A DNA stretch of 13,531 nt, taken from Treponema sp. GTDB taxonomy: Bacteria > Spirochaetota > Spirochaetia > Treponematales > Breznakiellaceae. The notes below the pieces were generated by a model. The model worked only from the letters and a program-made list of their open reading frames with translations, was not told the DNA's origin and made no database searches. Of this stretch, positions 1 through 5,685 are shown piece by piece. Numbering within the stretch: the first letter of the stretch is position 1; each line of letters opens with the position of its first letter. Position numbers and translations under genes: made by a program. The stretch lies in assembly GCA_031275035.1 (NCBI GenBank), contig JAISPH010000241.1, positions 1 through 13,531 of the forward strand, given 5' to 3'.

Positions 1-1
1 A

Positions 2-187
2 AGAAATACATTTGGAATATATATTTTTCACGCGCCAATCATGGTGTATTGGGCTGTACTATTAAGAAATTGGCAAATGGTTCTAATGATAAAATTTTTA
101 ATCCTTGCCGTTATTACATATATAAGCGGTCTTGTGTTCTCAATGGTCATACAAAAAATACCATTATTAAGATCAATATTTAGATGA
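2..187 (+). CDS. Acyltransferase-3-like integral membrane acyltransferase, C-terminal fragment (5' end outside window)
   Basis: An open frame enters from the left edge and ends at TGA 185-187, giving 61 residues. It begins RNTFGIYIFHAPIMVYWAV and continues as a hydrophobic stretch (about residues 26-50, rich in I, L, V) ending in basic residues (QKIPLLRSIFR). The pattern 'S/T-F/Y-G-I-Y-hydrophobic-H-x-P' followed by a last membrane helix is typical of the C-terminal end of acyltransferase-3/OafA-type enzymes, which O-acylate surface polysaccharides or glycans at the inner membrane. Only the last two helices are visible, so substrate and full identity cannot be given. The DNA is strongly AT-rich, like the acetyltransferase gene at 2474-3299 and unlike the GC-rich genes between and after. 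The stop codon lies just before a palindromic repeat that starts at 188. Confidence 0.65.
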   Translation, partial: RNTFGIYIFHAPIMVYWAVLLRNWQMVLMIKFLILAVITYISGLVFSMVIQKIPLLRSIFR

Positions 188-341
188 AATAGAGTTGTTC
201 AGAAATTTCATCTTCTGAACAACAACCGCTTAAAAACAACGAAAACCGTAAATTCCGTTAAGAAACCTGCGTTTTTTGAGGGACTTGCAGGCTAACCTTT
301 GGTTAGCGGAGAACCAGCCGGGTTATCGAACAAGTCCTATT
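188..341 (+). repeat. Palindromic element with short imperfect terminal inverted repeats (copy 1)
   Basis: The left end AATAGAGTTGTTC (188-200) and right end GAACAAGTCCTATT (328-341) are imperfect inverted repeats. Inside are a perfect 11-bp hairpin (GTTGTTCAGAA 194-204 with TTCTGAACAAC 213-223) and a 7-bp hairpin (GCTAACC 291-297, TTT loop, GGTTAGC 301-307). Copy 2 at 12452-12513 has matching ends and a matching block before the right end (ACCAGCCGGGTT at 313-324 versus ACCAACCGGGTT at 12486-12497), but a shorter interior. Both copies begin at or within a few bases of a stop codon. No transposase is visible, so a MITE-like non-autonomous element is the likely explanation. Confidence 0.6.
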
Positions 342-546
342 AAAACATTATCGGCTGATCCGCCCTGCTGCCGGGCATCCAATCGGAATTATGCTCCATA
401 TATACACGTTCCTTTGGCGGCTTTACCGTCCGTGTTAAAAGTAGTTTCCGATGGGCAGGACTGTTGACCGGATGGGCCCTTTATCATGAAGATGGGTCTA
501 TAACGGCAAAGCGCCGCGGCGGGAAATTCGGCATGTTGTGATAGCG
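342..546. other. Intergenic stretch without a supportable gene
   Basis: Short frames are open on both strands, but none has an SD, a recognisable motif or a convincing start. The only structure seen is a distant inverted similarity: 371-388 (reading CATCCAATCGGAA) against TTCCGATGGGCAGG at 446-459. It may be decayed sequence or the body of a larger repeat. Confidence 0.4.
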
Positions 547-580
547 GAGTTATTCGGAATCCGCGGTTTCCGAACAACTC
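547..580. repeat. GTTGTTCGG-type hairpin repeat
   Basis: GAGTTATTCGGAA (547-559) pairs with TTCCGAACAACTC (568-580) with one mismatch, around a loop containing CCGCGG. The outer sequence continues as GAACAACTCTATT, the reverse complement of the AATAGAGTTGTTC terminus of the elements at 188 and 12452, so it belongs to the same palindrome family. A related looser palindrome lies at 13179-13210. Confidence 0.6.
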
Positions 581-639
581 TATTGCAGACCCGGCCCATC
601 CATGGTAGTTTAGTCCCATGGGCGTATCCGCAAATACGA

Positions 640-671
640 CCCGGCCGCCGCGCCGGGGTTTTGTTATTTTT
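640..671 (+). terminator. Rho-independent terminator
   Basis: A pure GC stem CCCGGC (640-645) / GCCGGG (652-657) with a 6-base loop is followed by TTTTGTTATTTTT (659-671). It sits between the repeat region and the MFS gene and would end any transcript running from the left. It overlaps a longer upstream reading of the MFS frame, which is one reason for preferring the GTG start at 699. Confidence 0.65.
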
Positions 672-698
672 AGGGAAGTATACCGGCCCGGCGCAAAG

Positions 699-1874
699 GT
701 GGGCCGGTTTCTCTGCGTCTTAATTCTTTCGGGAATATCCTATGGTCTTTACCGGGGAATCCAGGATAACTACCTGGCGGAGGTGGTGAAGATCAGCGCC
801 TTTGAGCGGGGTATTGTTGAATTTTTCCGGGAAATCCCGGGGCTCCTGGTGGTGTTGATTTTAGCCTGGATGTACCGGTTTGCCGAAAGCCGGATATTCA
901 AAACCGGCGTTGCGGTGATGTTGGCGGGCCTTCTGGGACTTGTCCTGACGGGGAGCGGAAAGATCCCTGTGGTTTTCTTCATGGTGATCTTCAGCTTTGG
1001 GGAACATGTCATCATGCCCGTAAAAAGCACCATCTCCCTGGACCTGGCAAAACGGGAACAAGGCGGAGCCTCCCTGGGGATCACCAGCGCCATAAGCAAC
1101 GGGGGAAACATTGCGGGCTTCGTGGTGGTTACCGTCCTCTTTCTTGTTTTTTCCCGGCTTGGTTTTAAGCGCGCCGATGTTGTCCAGTTCAAGGCGGTCT
1201 ACGGGATCGCCGCCGCGCTGATGCTGGGGGCGGCGCTGACAGCCCTGGCGCTGCAGGATTCGACCCCTAAAGGTCCCCGGCGGCGTTTCTATTTTGCAAA
1301 AAAGTTTTTCACATATTACATACTGGAAATTTTTTACGGAGCCCGGAAACAGATCTTTATCACCTTTGCCCCCTATGTGCTTATCCTCCAGTACGGCGCC
1401 GACACTTCCATTATCGCCCTGCTTCTTGGAGTATGCGCCGCTTTCGGAACCCTTTTGAGCCATCCCGTGGGACGGATCATCGACAGGCTCGGCTATAAAT
1501 TCGTCATGGTTACCGACACGCTGCTGCTCATCGTGGTGTGTTTCTTTTATGGATTCGCCCACCGCATCTTTCCCGGAAACATCGCCTTTATGGTGGTCTG
1601 TATCAACTATGTGCTGGATTCGATCATCTCCCTGGCAAGCATGGCCAGTAATGTTTATGTACAGCACATCGCCGGCAGCCAGGAGGAGATCACCGCAACC
1701 CTCTCCACGGGGATCTCGGTGAACCATGTGATCAGCATACTTATCGCCCTTATGGGAGGCTGGATCTGGGCCAAAACCGGTATCGAGGTTCTCTTTTCGC
1801 TCTCGGCCTTTCTTGGGCTCCTCAATACCATTTATGCGGCGACCATTAAAACGCCAAAGAGGGTATGGCCATGA
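699..1874 (+). CDS. Major facilitator superfamily transporter
   Basis: A hydrophobic protein of 391 residues from GTG 699, with about ten to twelve predicted membrane helices in two halves joined by a basic loop (around PKGPRRRFYFAKKFF). A loop carrying GRIIDRLGYKF near the middle of the second half matches the MFS motif-A region (G-x-x-x-D-R-x-G). Substrate is unknown. The frame stays open up to ATG 618, but that reading runs through the GC stem and T-run of a terminator (640-671) and gives an unusual basic N-terminus, so GTG 699, just before the first helix, is preferred. Neither start has a clear SD. The stop overlaps the ATG of the next frame (ATGA, 1871-1874), indicating translational coupling with the dehydrogenase remnant. 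The encoded transporter looks intact; family-level call is firm, the start is not. Confidence 0.85.
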   Translation: MGRFLCVLILSGISYGLYRGIQDNYLAEVVKISAFERGIVEFFREIPGLLVVLILAWMYRFAESRIFKTGVAVMLAGLLGLVLTGSGKIPVVFFMVIFSFGEHVIMPVKSTISLDLAKREQGGASLGITSAISNGGNIAGFVVVTVLFLVFSRLGFKRADVVQFKAVYGIAAALMLGAALTALALQDSTPKGPRRRFYFAKKFFTYYILEIFYGARKQIFITFAPYVLILQYGADTSIIALLLGVCAAFGTLLSHPVGRIIDRLGYKFVMVTDTLLLIVVCFFYGFAHRIFPGNIAFMVVCINYVLDSIISLASMASNVYVQHIAGSQEEITATLSTGISVNHVISILIALMGGWIWAKTGIEVLFSLSAFLGLLNTIYAATIKTPKRVWP

Positions 1875-2093
1875 GGATCGTTATTCTGGACGAATATACC
1901 GCCAACCCCCGAAAACCTGAGCTGGGACGGATTAAGGGAACTGGGGGAACTTACGGTTTACGACAGAACTCCGGCCGGAAAGATTGTCTCCAAAATTGGG
2001 GACGCCGGGGCGCTTGTCAATAAGGTTCCCATTACCCGAGCGGTAATGAAGAACCCAGGAGCAAGCTCCTGGGTATCGAAGATTTCACCTTGA
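1871..2093 (+). pseudogene. D-2-hydroxyacid (glycerate-type) dehydrogenase, frameshifted and truncated remnant
   Basis: The ATG overlaps the MFS stop. The frame opens with MRIVILDEYTANP, typical of the N-terminus of glycerate/D-2-hydroxyacid dehydrogenases. Homology then continues only after skipping one base in the C-run at 1906-1910, reading ENLSWDGLRELGELTVYDRT, then PAGKIVSKIGDAGALVNKVPITRAVM. This gives about 60 residues of a family normally about 320 long, with no NAD-binding or catalytic domain left. Homology stops at about 2051, where a hairpin repeat (2053-2074) begins; the shifted frame ends at TGA 2091-2093. Without the correction the ATG frame stops at about 2021. The ATGA overlap suggests it once formed an operon with the transporter. 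Confidence 0.75.
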
Positions 2094-2156
2094 AATCTTT
2101 GTCTTCACGGGGGAACATATTCCCCGCACCCCCAGTTACCGCAGCAAGCTGCGGGG
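2053..2156. repeat. Cluster of four consecutive hairpins
   Basis: Four inverted repeats follow each other: ACCCAGGAGC/GCTCCTGGGT with an AA loop (2053-2074, perfect 10 bp); AAGATTTCA/TGAAATCTT (2079-2099); GGGGAA/TTCCCC (2110-2125); CCGCAGC/GCTGCGG with an AA loop (2139-2154). The first and last are each followed by GGGTAT or GGGGTAT, as are the hairpins at 3266-3281 and 13124-13155. There is no T-run, so they do not look like simple terminators. The first hairpin marks the exact end of the dehydrogenase homology. Confidence 0.7.
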
Positions 2157-2402
2157 TATTAAACCAAAAGGAAATTTAAATAATACAGAGTACACGAAAG
2201 GAAGACGTGAAGCGCGCAAAGGATACGGCGGCCTTTTAGCTTTTACCATAACAGCGATTTTTGCCGGGTCTATGCCGCTCCGCATTATCGCCGGGATATG
2301 TTCACCGGTTCGCGTGCCTATGACCGGCTCAATTCGCATGTTGTTATTTGGCGTTATGTGAAATATTTCTTGAATTTTTTGTAAAATTTCTTAAAAAAAT
2401 TA
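2157..2402. other. Undefined segment, possible decayed coding or repeat DNA
   Basis: No gene can be supported. Two overlapping plus frames lack stops for 50-60 codons: one reads NTEYTKGRREARKGYGG onward and ends at TGA 2359-2361; the other ends LNSHVVIWRYVKYFLNFL at TAA 2382-2384. The minus strand has a 67-codon frame (2136-2339) without an SD. This density of open frames in three registers is more like a conserved repeat than a gene. The last part (from about 2340) becomes strongly AT-rich. Confidence 0.35.
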
Positions 2403-2430
2403 TTGACAAAAACTTTTGATAAGGTAAAAT
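2403..2430 (+). promoter_or_regulatory. Sigma-70-type promoter for the acetyltransferase
   Basis: TTGACA (2403-2408), a 16-base spacer and TAAAAT (2425-2430), in AT-rich DNA. The start of transcription would be near 2437, upstream of a GAAGGA SD-like sequence (2457-2462) and ATG 2474. A second match, TTGACA 2447-2452 with TAAAAT 2470-2475 (17-base spacer), overlaps that ATG; if used, its transcript would begin inside the heptamer tract. Confidence 0.65.
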
Positions 2431-2475
2431 ATGCCATAAAAGGCACTTGACAAAAAGAAGGATTTCTGATAAAAT

Positions 2476-2507
2476 GCAAACGGCAAACGGCAAACGGCAA
2501 ACGGCAA
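2476..2507 (+). repeat. Heptanucleotide tandem repeat (GCAAACG)n at the 5' end of the acetyltransferase gene
   Basis: Four perfect 7-base units GCAAACG (2476-2503) plus a partial GCAA (2504-2507). The tract directly follows ATG 2474-2476. Because 7 is not a multiple of 3, each gain or loss of a unit shifts the reading frame between that ATG and the enzyme frame. At the present count the ATG frame ends at TAA 2513-2515. Confidence 0.85.
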
Positions 2508-2555
2508 TTTTATAAATATATAAAAAAATTTATTAAGGCTTTTGTTCCATATGGA

Positions 2556-3299
2556 TTGATTTGGTTAAAAACTAAATTCTCAAAACTATTTACATGGCAA
2601 CAATTAAATATAATGCACAAAGAATCTATTCTTATAAGGGATCCTGTAACAAAAGAGGAACAACCATTAGAGGAATATAATGAAGTAAGAAATAGATTAA
2701 GGAAATATTATATTGAACAGTACCCGGAAGAAAATATTATTATTGGAGATTTTACATACGGTGCTCCTGTTGTGTTAAACTGGGAGAAGAATATAAAATT
2801 ACTGATAGGCAAGTATTGTTCCATAGCCGAAAATGTAAAATTTCTGCTTGGCGGAGAACACAGCGTTGAATGGATAACAACTTATCCGTTTACGGCATTC
2901 ATTCATTATTTCAAAGACAAAGGCGGTAAATTTAAACGAGCCGGGAATGATATAATAGTGGGCAATGATGTATGGATAGGGGGCGACTCAAAAATAATGT
3001 CCGGGGTAAATATTGGGAATGGTTGTATTATAGGAGCAAATTCATTAATTCCAAGGAATAAAATAATACCTGATTATACAATATGGGGCGGAGTGCCGGT
3101 CAAACAAATAGGACAAAGATTTTCAGATGAAAAAATAAAGAAGTTACAAGAAATAAAATGGTGGGATTGGGCAGATATAGATATAATAAAAGCAATACCA
3201 ATATTGATTAATGAAAATATTGAATTATTGATCGAATATTATGAATGCAATATAAATGAAGCTCCCCCGCCGGAAGGCGGGTTCTTGGGTATCATGTAA
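2556..3299 (+). CDS. CatB/XAT-type hexapeptide-repeat acetyltransferase, probably phase-variable
   Basis: From TTG 2556 the frame gives 247 residues. Left-handed beta-helix hexapeptide repeats run from about residue 60 to 190 (IIIGDFTYG, IGKYCSIAENVKF, IIVGNDVWIGGDSKI, IGNGCIIGANSLI), followed by the family signature GGVPVKQIGQRFSDEKIKKL. The segment GGEHSVEWITTYPF carries the His expected to act as base in CoA-dependent XAT enzymes; the acceptor may be a sugar of a surface glycan, but that is inference. TTG 2556 lacks a well-placed SD. The same frame is open upstream and reads naturally (FYKYIKKFIKAFVPYGL), so the authentic start is probably ATG 2474 (SD GAAGGA, 2457-2462), now out of frame because of the heptamer tract. 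The last residues (APPPEGGFLGIM) are encoded by a palindromic repeat. Very AT-rich against its neighbours, suggesting transfer. Confidence 0.85.
   Translation: MIWLKTKFSKLFTWQQLNIMHKESILIRDPVTKEEQPLEEYNEVRNRLRKYYIEQYPEENIIIGDFTYGAPVVLNWEKNIKLLIGKYCSIAENVKFLLGGEHSVEWITTYPFTAFIHYFKDKGGKFKRAGNDIIVGNDVWIGGDSKIMSGVNIGNGCIIGANSLIPRNKIIPDYTIWGGVPVKQIGQRFSDEKIKKLQEIKWWDWADIDIIKAIPILINENIELLIEYYECNINEAPPPEGGFLGIM
3256..3293 (+). repeat. Palindromic repeat fused to the end of the acetyltransferase gene
   Basis: The sequence runs from ATGAAG (3256-3261) to GGGTATC (3287-3293) around the stem CCCGCC (3266-3271) / GGCGGG (3276-3281). The element at 2046-2077, at the end of the dehydrogenase remnant, has the same boundaries (ATGAAG ... 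GGGTATC) around a different stem. Here it stays in frame and supplies the last 12 or so codons. Confidence 0.5.
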
Positions 3300-3315
3300 G
3301 CGTTGCATCGCTTAC
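3296..3315. repeat. Short hairpin at the acetyltransferase stop codon
   Basis: GTAAGCG (3296-3302) and CGCTTAC (3309-3315) form a perfect 7-bp stem with a 6-base loop; the TAA stop (3297-3299) lies in the left arm. No T-run follows, so it is not a typical terminator. Confidence 0.5.
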
Positions 3316-3707
3316 GAGGTTCGTTCTGTAAGGAAATTGTTTAACAGTGGGATCTACTACCGGTTTTTTTGTTGGTGTTACTAAGTCTAACCGCCCTGAA
3401 GCTCGCATACGAAAATGTGCAGAGGGTATTAGACCCCCACTGCTAATAAATAGTAGAGCAAAAAAATTGCATAACAGATCCGTATATGTTTCGCCACATT
3501 TTATCGGCCACGCAAACACTATGAGTTTGCTTTACCATGGCCGCCAAACCCATTAATGCAGCGCAAGCGGCATCGATTTATGTCTGTTGATAAGGCTGAA
3601 CCTTCGGTTCGTCGCGGTTATTATCAGTATCTTTAAGTCTTTACAGGGCAACCGGGCTGTCCGAGCCGGCTACATCCCAGCGGGTCCGCCGCCGGATCTT
3701 TGGGCGC
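3316..3707. other. Unexplained non-coding or decayed segment
   Basis: No gene is supportable. Its base composition is intermediate between the AT-rich gene to the left and the GC-rich genes to the right. Frames on both strands are open for 50-75 codons without SD or known motif, including a plus frame at 3475-3636 ending SVDKAEPSVRRGYYQYL and a minus frame at 3292-3519. Hairpins: GCAAAC/GTTTGC (around 3512-3530, flanked by GGCCA and TGGCC) and GAACC-TTC-GGTTC (3598-3610), nested inside a looser TGATAA/TTATCA pairing. The arrangement suggests a dispersed element or structured RNA rather than a gene. Confidence 0.4.
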
Positions 3708-4484
3708 CTATCTTTTGAACAGTCCCTCGACGCCTATATAGATCCAGGGGATAAAGACGGCGGGGATAAGGTTCGCCACCCGGATCTCCCGGACCGATCC
3801 GTCTTCGGCGGCGTTCAAAAAATTAAAACCTACGGCCGCTATCAGAAGGCTTCCCACCGCGGACATCTCCCGGATGATCTCCGGGGTCAGCATGTCTTTT
3901 ATCGCCATGGAGACAAGGGCAATGGCCCCCTGGTAAAACAGCACCGTCAAGGCGGAAAAGGCAACCCCGATGCCCATGGAGGCGCCGAAAACGATGGACA
4001 TGGAACCGTCCAGGACGGACTTGGCGAAGAGGATTTCATAGTTTCCCAGGAGACCGCTCTGCATGGAACCAACAATGGCCATGGAGCCGCTACAGAAGAG
4101 TATGCTGGCGGAGACAAAGCCCCGGGAAAAGCTTTTGGTTTTTCCCGCAGCAACGCCGGGCCGTACAGGGGAAACGGCGCCGCCGGAATTTCCGGCCTTT
4201 TCCGCCGGGCCGAAGCCAAGTTTCCCTTCGACCCATCTGCCGAGACGGTTCATCTGCCGGTCAATGTTGCAGAACTCTCCGATAAGGGCGCCGATAACCA
4301 TGCTCATAATCAAAAGGAGGGTCCGCTGGTTATCCAGGGCTCCCTTAATCCCTACATAGATGACGGCAAGGGCAATGGCCTTTTTCACTATTTCCTCAAA
4401 CCGTTCAGGAATCCCCCTGACAAGAAAACAACCCGCCAGGGCGCAGGCCACAACCACCAGCGCATTCACAACCGGTCCCAGCAT
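3708..4484 (-). CDS. DUF554 family membrane protein
   Basis: A polytopic membrane protein of 258 residues opening MLGPVVNALVVVACALAG, then GIPERFEEIVKKAIALAVIYVGIKGAL, the characteristic start of DUF554 (YdfK/YqgA) proteins. Family members are inner-membrane proteins of unknown transport or other role. Later signatures fit: SASILFCSGSMAIVGSMQSGL, GNYEILFAKSVLDG and FGASMGIGVAFSA. The frame is open further upstream, into the reductase gene, but ATG 4484 is chosen because GGAGG lies 5 bases before it and the family begins at this point; ATG 4496 is a possible alternative. A Gly/Pro/Lys-rich insert (about residues 93-120, GPAEKAGNSGGAVSPVRPG) lies between membrane segments and makes it somewhat longer than usual. 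It is 101 bases downstream of the aldo/keto reductase and probably co-transcribed. Confidence 0.9.
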   Translation of the reverse strand: MLGPVVNALVVVACALAGCFLVRGIPERFEEIVKKAIALAVIYVGIKGALDNQRTLLLIMSMVIGALIGEFCNIDRQMNRLGRWVEGKLGFGPAEKAGNSGGAVSPVRPGVAAGKTKSFSRGFVSASILFCSGSMAIVGSMQSGLLGNYEILFAKSVLDGSMSIVFGASMGIGVAFSALTVLFYQGAIALVSMAIKDMLTPEIIREMSAVGSLLIAAVGFNFLNAAEDGSVREIRVANLIPAVFIPWIYIGVEGLFKR

Positions 4485-4529
4485 AAGATCCTCCATAAAA
4501 AAACAAACCTTCAAATCCGGGCCTTTATG

Positions 4530-4573
4530 CCGCCGCCTGTCCCGCCGGGGGACAGGAAACCGTCCTGCGGCGG
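4530..4573 (-). promoter_or_regulatory. Nested hairpin between reductase and DUF554 genes
   Basis: The outer stem CCGCCGC (4530-4536) / GCGGCGG (4567-4573) encloses a perfect inner stem CCTGTCCC (4536-4543) / GGGACAGG (4549-4556). It fills most of the 101-base intercistronic gap and has no T-run on the transcribed strand. It may stabilise or process the bicistronic RNA, or be another interspersed palindrome; the function is inference. Confidence 0.45.
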
Positions 4574-4585
4574 ACCGGAAATTTT

Positions 4586-5506
4586 CTAGGGAAGTATATT
4601 CCCCGCGGCCAGGTATATCTCGTACCACTCTTCCCGGGAAAGCCCGACTTCCGCAGCCTTGACGCAGTCCCTAAGGCGGTCCGGGTTCATCGTTCCGGTA
4701 ACGGGCTGCATTTTCGCCGGATGCCGGAGAAGCCAGGCTATGGCAATAGCGGTATTGGAGACCCCGTATTTGCCGGCGATTTCATCTATCTTGGCGTTGA
4801 GCGCGGGAAACTTGTCGCTGCCCAGGAACACCCCCTCAAAGAAACCGTACTGGAAGGGAGACCAGGGCTGAATGGTAATGTCGTGGAGGCGGCAGTAGTC
4901 CAGGATGCCGCCGTCCCGGTTGACCGCCTTATCATCCTCCATATTAACGTGGAGGGCTTGGGATATCATAGAAGCGTGGGCAATACTGAGCTGAAGCTGG
5001 TTCGCCACAATGGGCTGCTTTACATGCTTTCGCAACAATTCTATCTGCATGGGATTCTGGTTCGACACCCCAAAATTGCGCACCTTGCCCCGGGAATGGA
5101 GTATGCCGAAGGCTTCGGCAACTTCCCCGGGCTCCATCAGAAGATCGGGCCGGTGGAGGAGGAGCACGTCCAGATAATCCGTCCTGAGCCGCTTCAGAAT
5201 GCCGTCGGCGGCGGAAAGAATGTTCTCTTTGGAAAAATCAAAGGCGACGCCCTTGCGGATTCCGCACTTTGATTGAAGGATGATCTTCTCCCGGACGCTG
5301 CTGCTCATGCCTATGGCGGCGGCGAAGATCTCTTCGCAGGCCCCGTCTCCGTAGACATCGGCGTGATCAAAGAAATTGGCCCCCAGATCCAGGGCGGTCT
5401 TGACAAATCGTTCGGCCCCGGTTTTGCCGATTCCGTCGATCCGCATACAACCCACGGCGATAACCGGCACCGCCAGTCCCGAGAGACCTAAATTAATGGT
5501 TCTCAT
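4586..5506 (-). CDS. Aldo/keto reductase, YdhF-like
   Basis: 306 residues, the full length of an NAD(P)H-dependent AKR barrel. The catalytic tetrad is visible: Asp47 (FFDHADVYG), Tyr52, Lys80 (LQSKCGIR) and His118 (LLLHRPD). Further signatures are GKVRNFGVSNQNP, the substrate/cofactor segment QPWSPFQYGFF, and a C-terminal cofactor loop VTGTMNPDRL. The overall order, with HADVYGDGACEE and LLHRPDLLMEPGEVAEAF, resembles the YdhF/COG4989 branch of cytosolic oxidoreductases; the physiological substrate is unknown. The start is supported by AAGGAG 7 bases before the ATG. A -10-like TAGAAT (plus-strand 5536-5541) lies 30 bases upstream, with only a weak -35. First gene of a two-gene minus-strand unit with DUF554. 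Confidence 0.93.
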   Translation of the reverse strand: MRTINLGLSGLAVPVIAVGCMRIDGIGKTGAERFVKTALDLGANFFDHADVYGDGACEEIFAAAIGMSSSVREKIILQSKCGIRKGVAFDFSKENILSAADGILKRLRTDYLDVLLLHRPDLLMEPGEVAEAFGILHSRGKVRNFGVSNQNPMQIELLRKHVKQPIVANQLQLSIAHASMISQALHVNMEDDKAVNRDGGILDYCRLHDITIQPWSPFQYGFFEGVFLGSDKFPALNAKIDEIAGKYGVSNTAIAIAWLLRHPAKMQPVTGTMNPDRLRDCVKAAEVGLSREEWYEIYLAAGNILP

Positions 5507-5597
5507 AAAACGCTCCTTATTTGAAGTACTACAGGATTCTACCCTTAAATGACAATTTTTAACAGACGGAAAGGCCGGCGCCGGTCATGTTTCCCCG

Positions 5598-5613
5598 GAG
5601 ACCTTAAGGTCTC
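5598..5613. repeat. Perfect 16-bp palindrome upstream of the PAP2-like operon
   Basis: GAGACCTTAAGGTCTC is fully self-complementary, and the dyad extends outward imperfectly (TCCCCGG on the left, CCGGGA on the right). It lies between the divergent reductase and PAP2-like genes, 14 bases upstream of the -35 at 5627. An operator or a remnant hairpin are both possible. Confidence 0.45.
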
Positions 5614-5626
5614 GTTTCCGGGAGCA

Positions 5627-5655
5627 TTGCCAGCGCCAAGGGTTCGGCGTATAAT
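5627..5655 (+). promoter_or_regulatory. Sigma-70-type promoter for the PAP2-like/mutarotase operon
   Basis: TTGCCA (5627-5632), a 17-base spacer and a consensus TATAAT (5650-5655). Transcription would begin near 5662, about 24 bases before ATG 5686. The element stands out in otherwise GC-rich DNA. Confidence 0.75.
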
Positions 5656-5685
5656 AAGCCTTCCCGGCGCAAGCCCCGGACACGG

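Noticed and set aside
2447..2475. Second TTGACA-N17-TAAAAT as the main acetyltransferase promoter
   Set aside because: Its -10 box overlaps ATG 2474 and the SD-like GAAGGA lies between its boxes; the upstream promoter explains the arrangement better. It cannot be excluded as a minor promoter, so it is mentioned in the main promoter entry only.
2476..2507. Tandem repeats as a possible CRISPR array or replication iterons
   Set aside because: Units are only 7 bases and directly adjacent with no spacers; no cas or replication genes nearby.
3510..3540. GGCCA...TGGCC hairpin as an integron attC site
   Set aside because: No core GTTRRRY/RYYYAAC pair and no integrase; the resemblance is limited to a stem.
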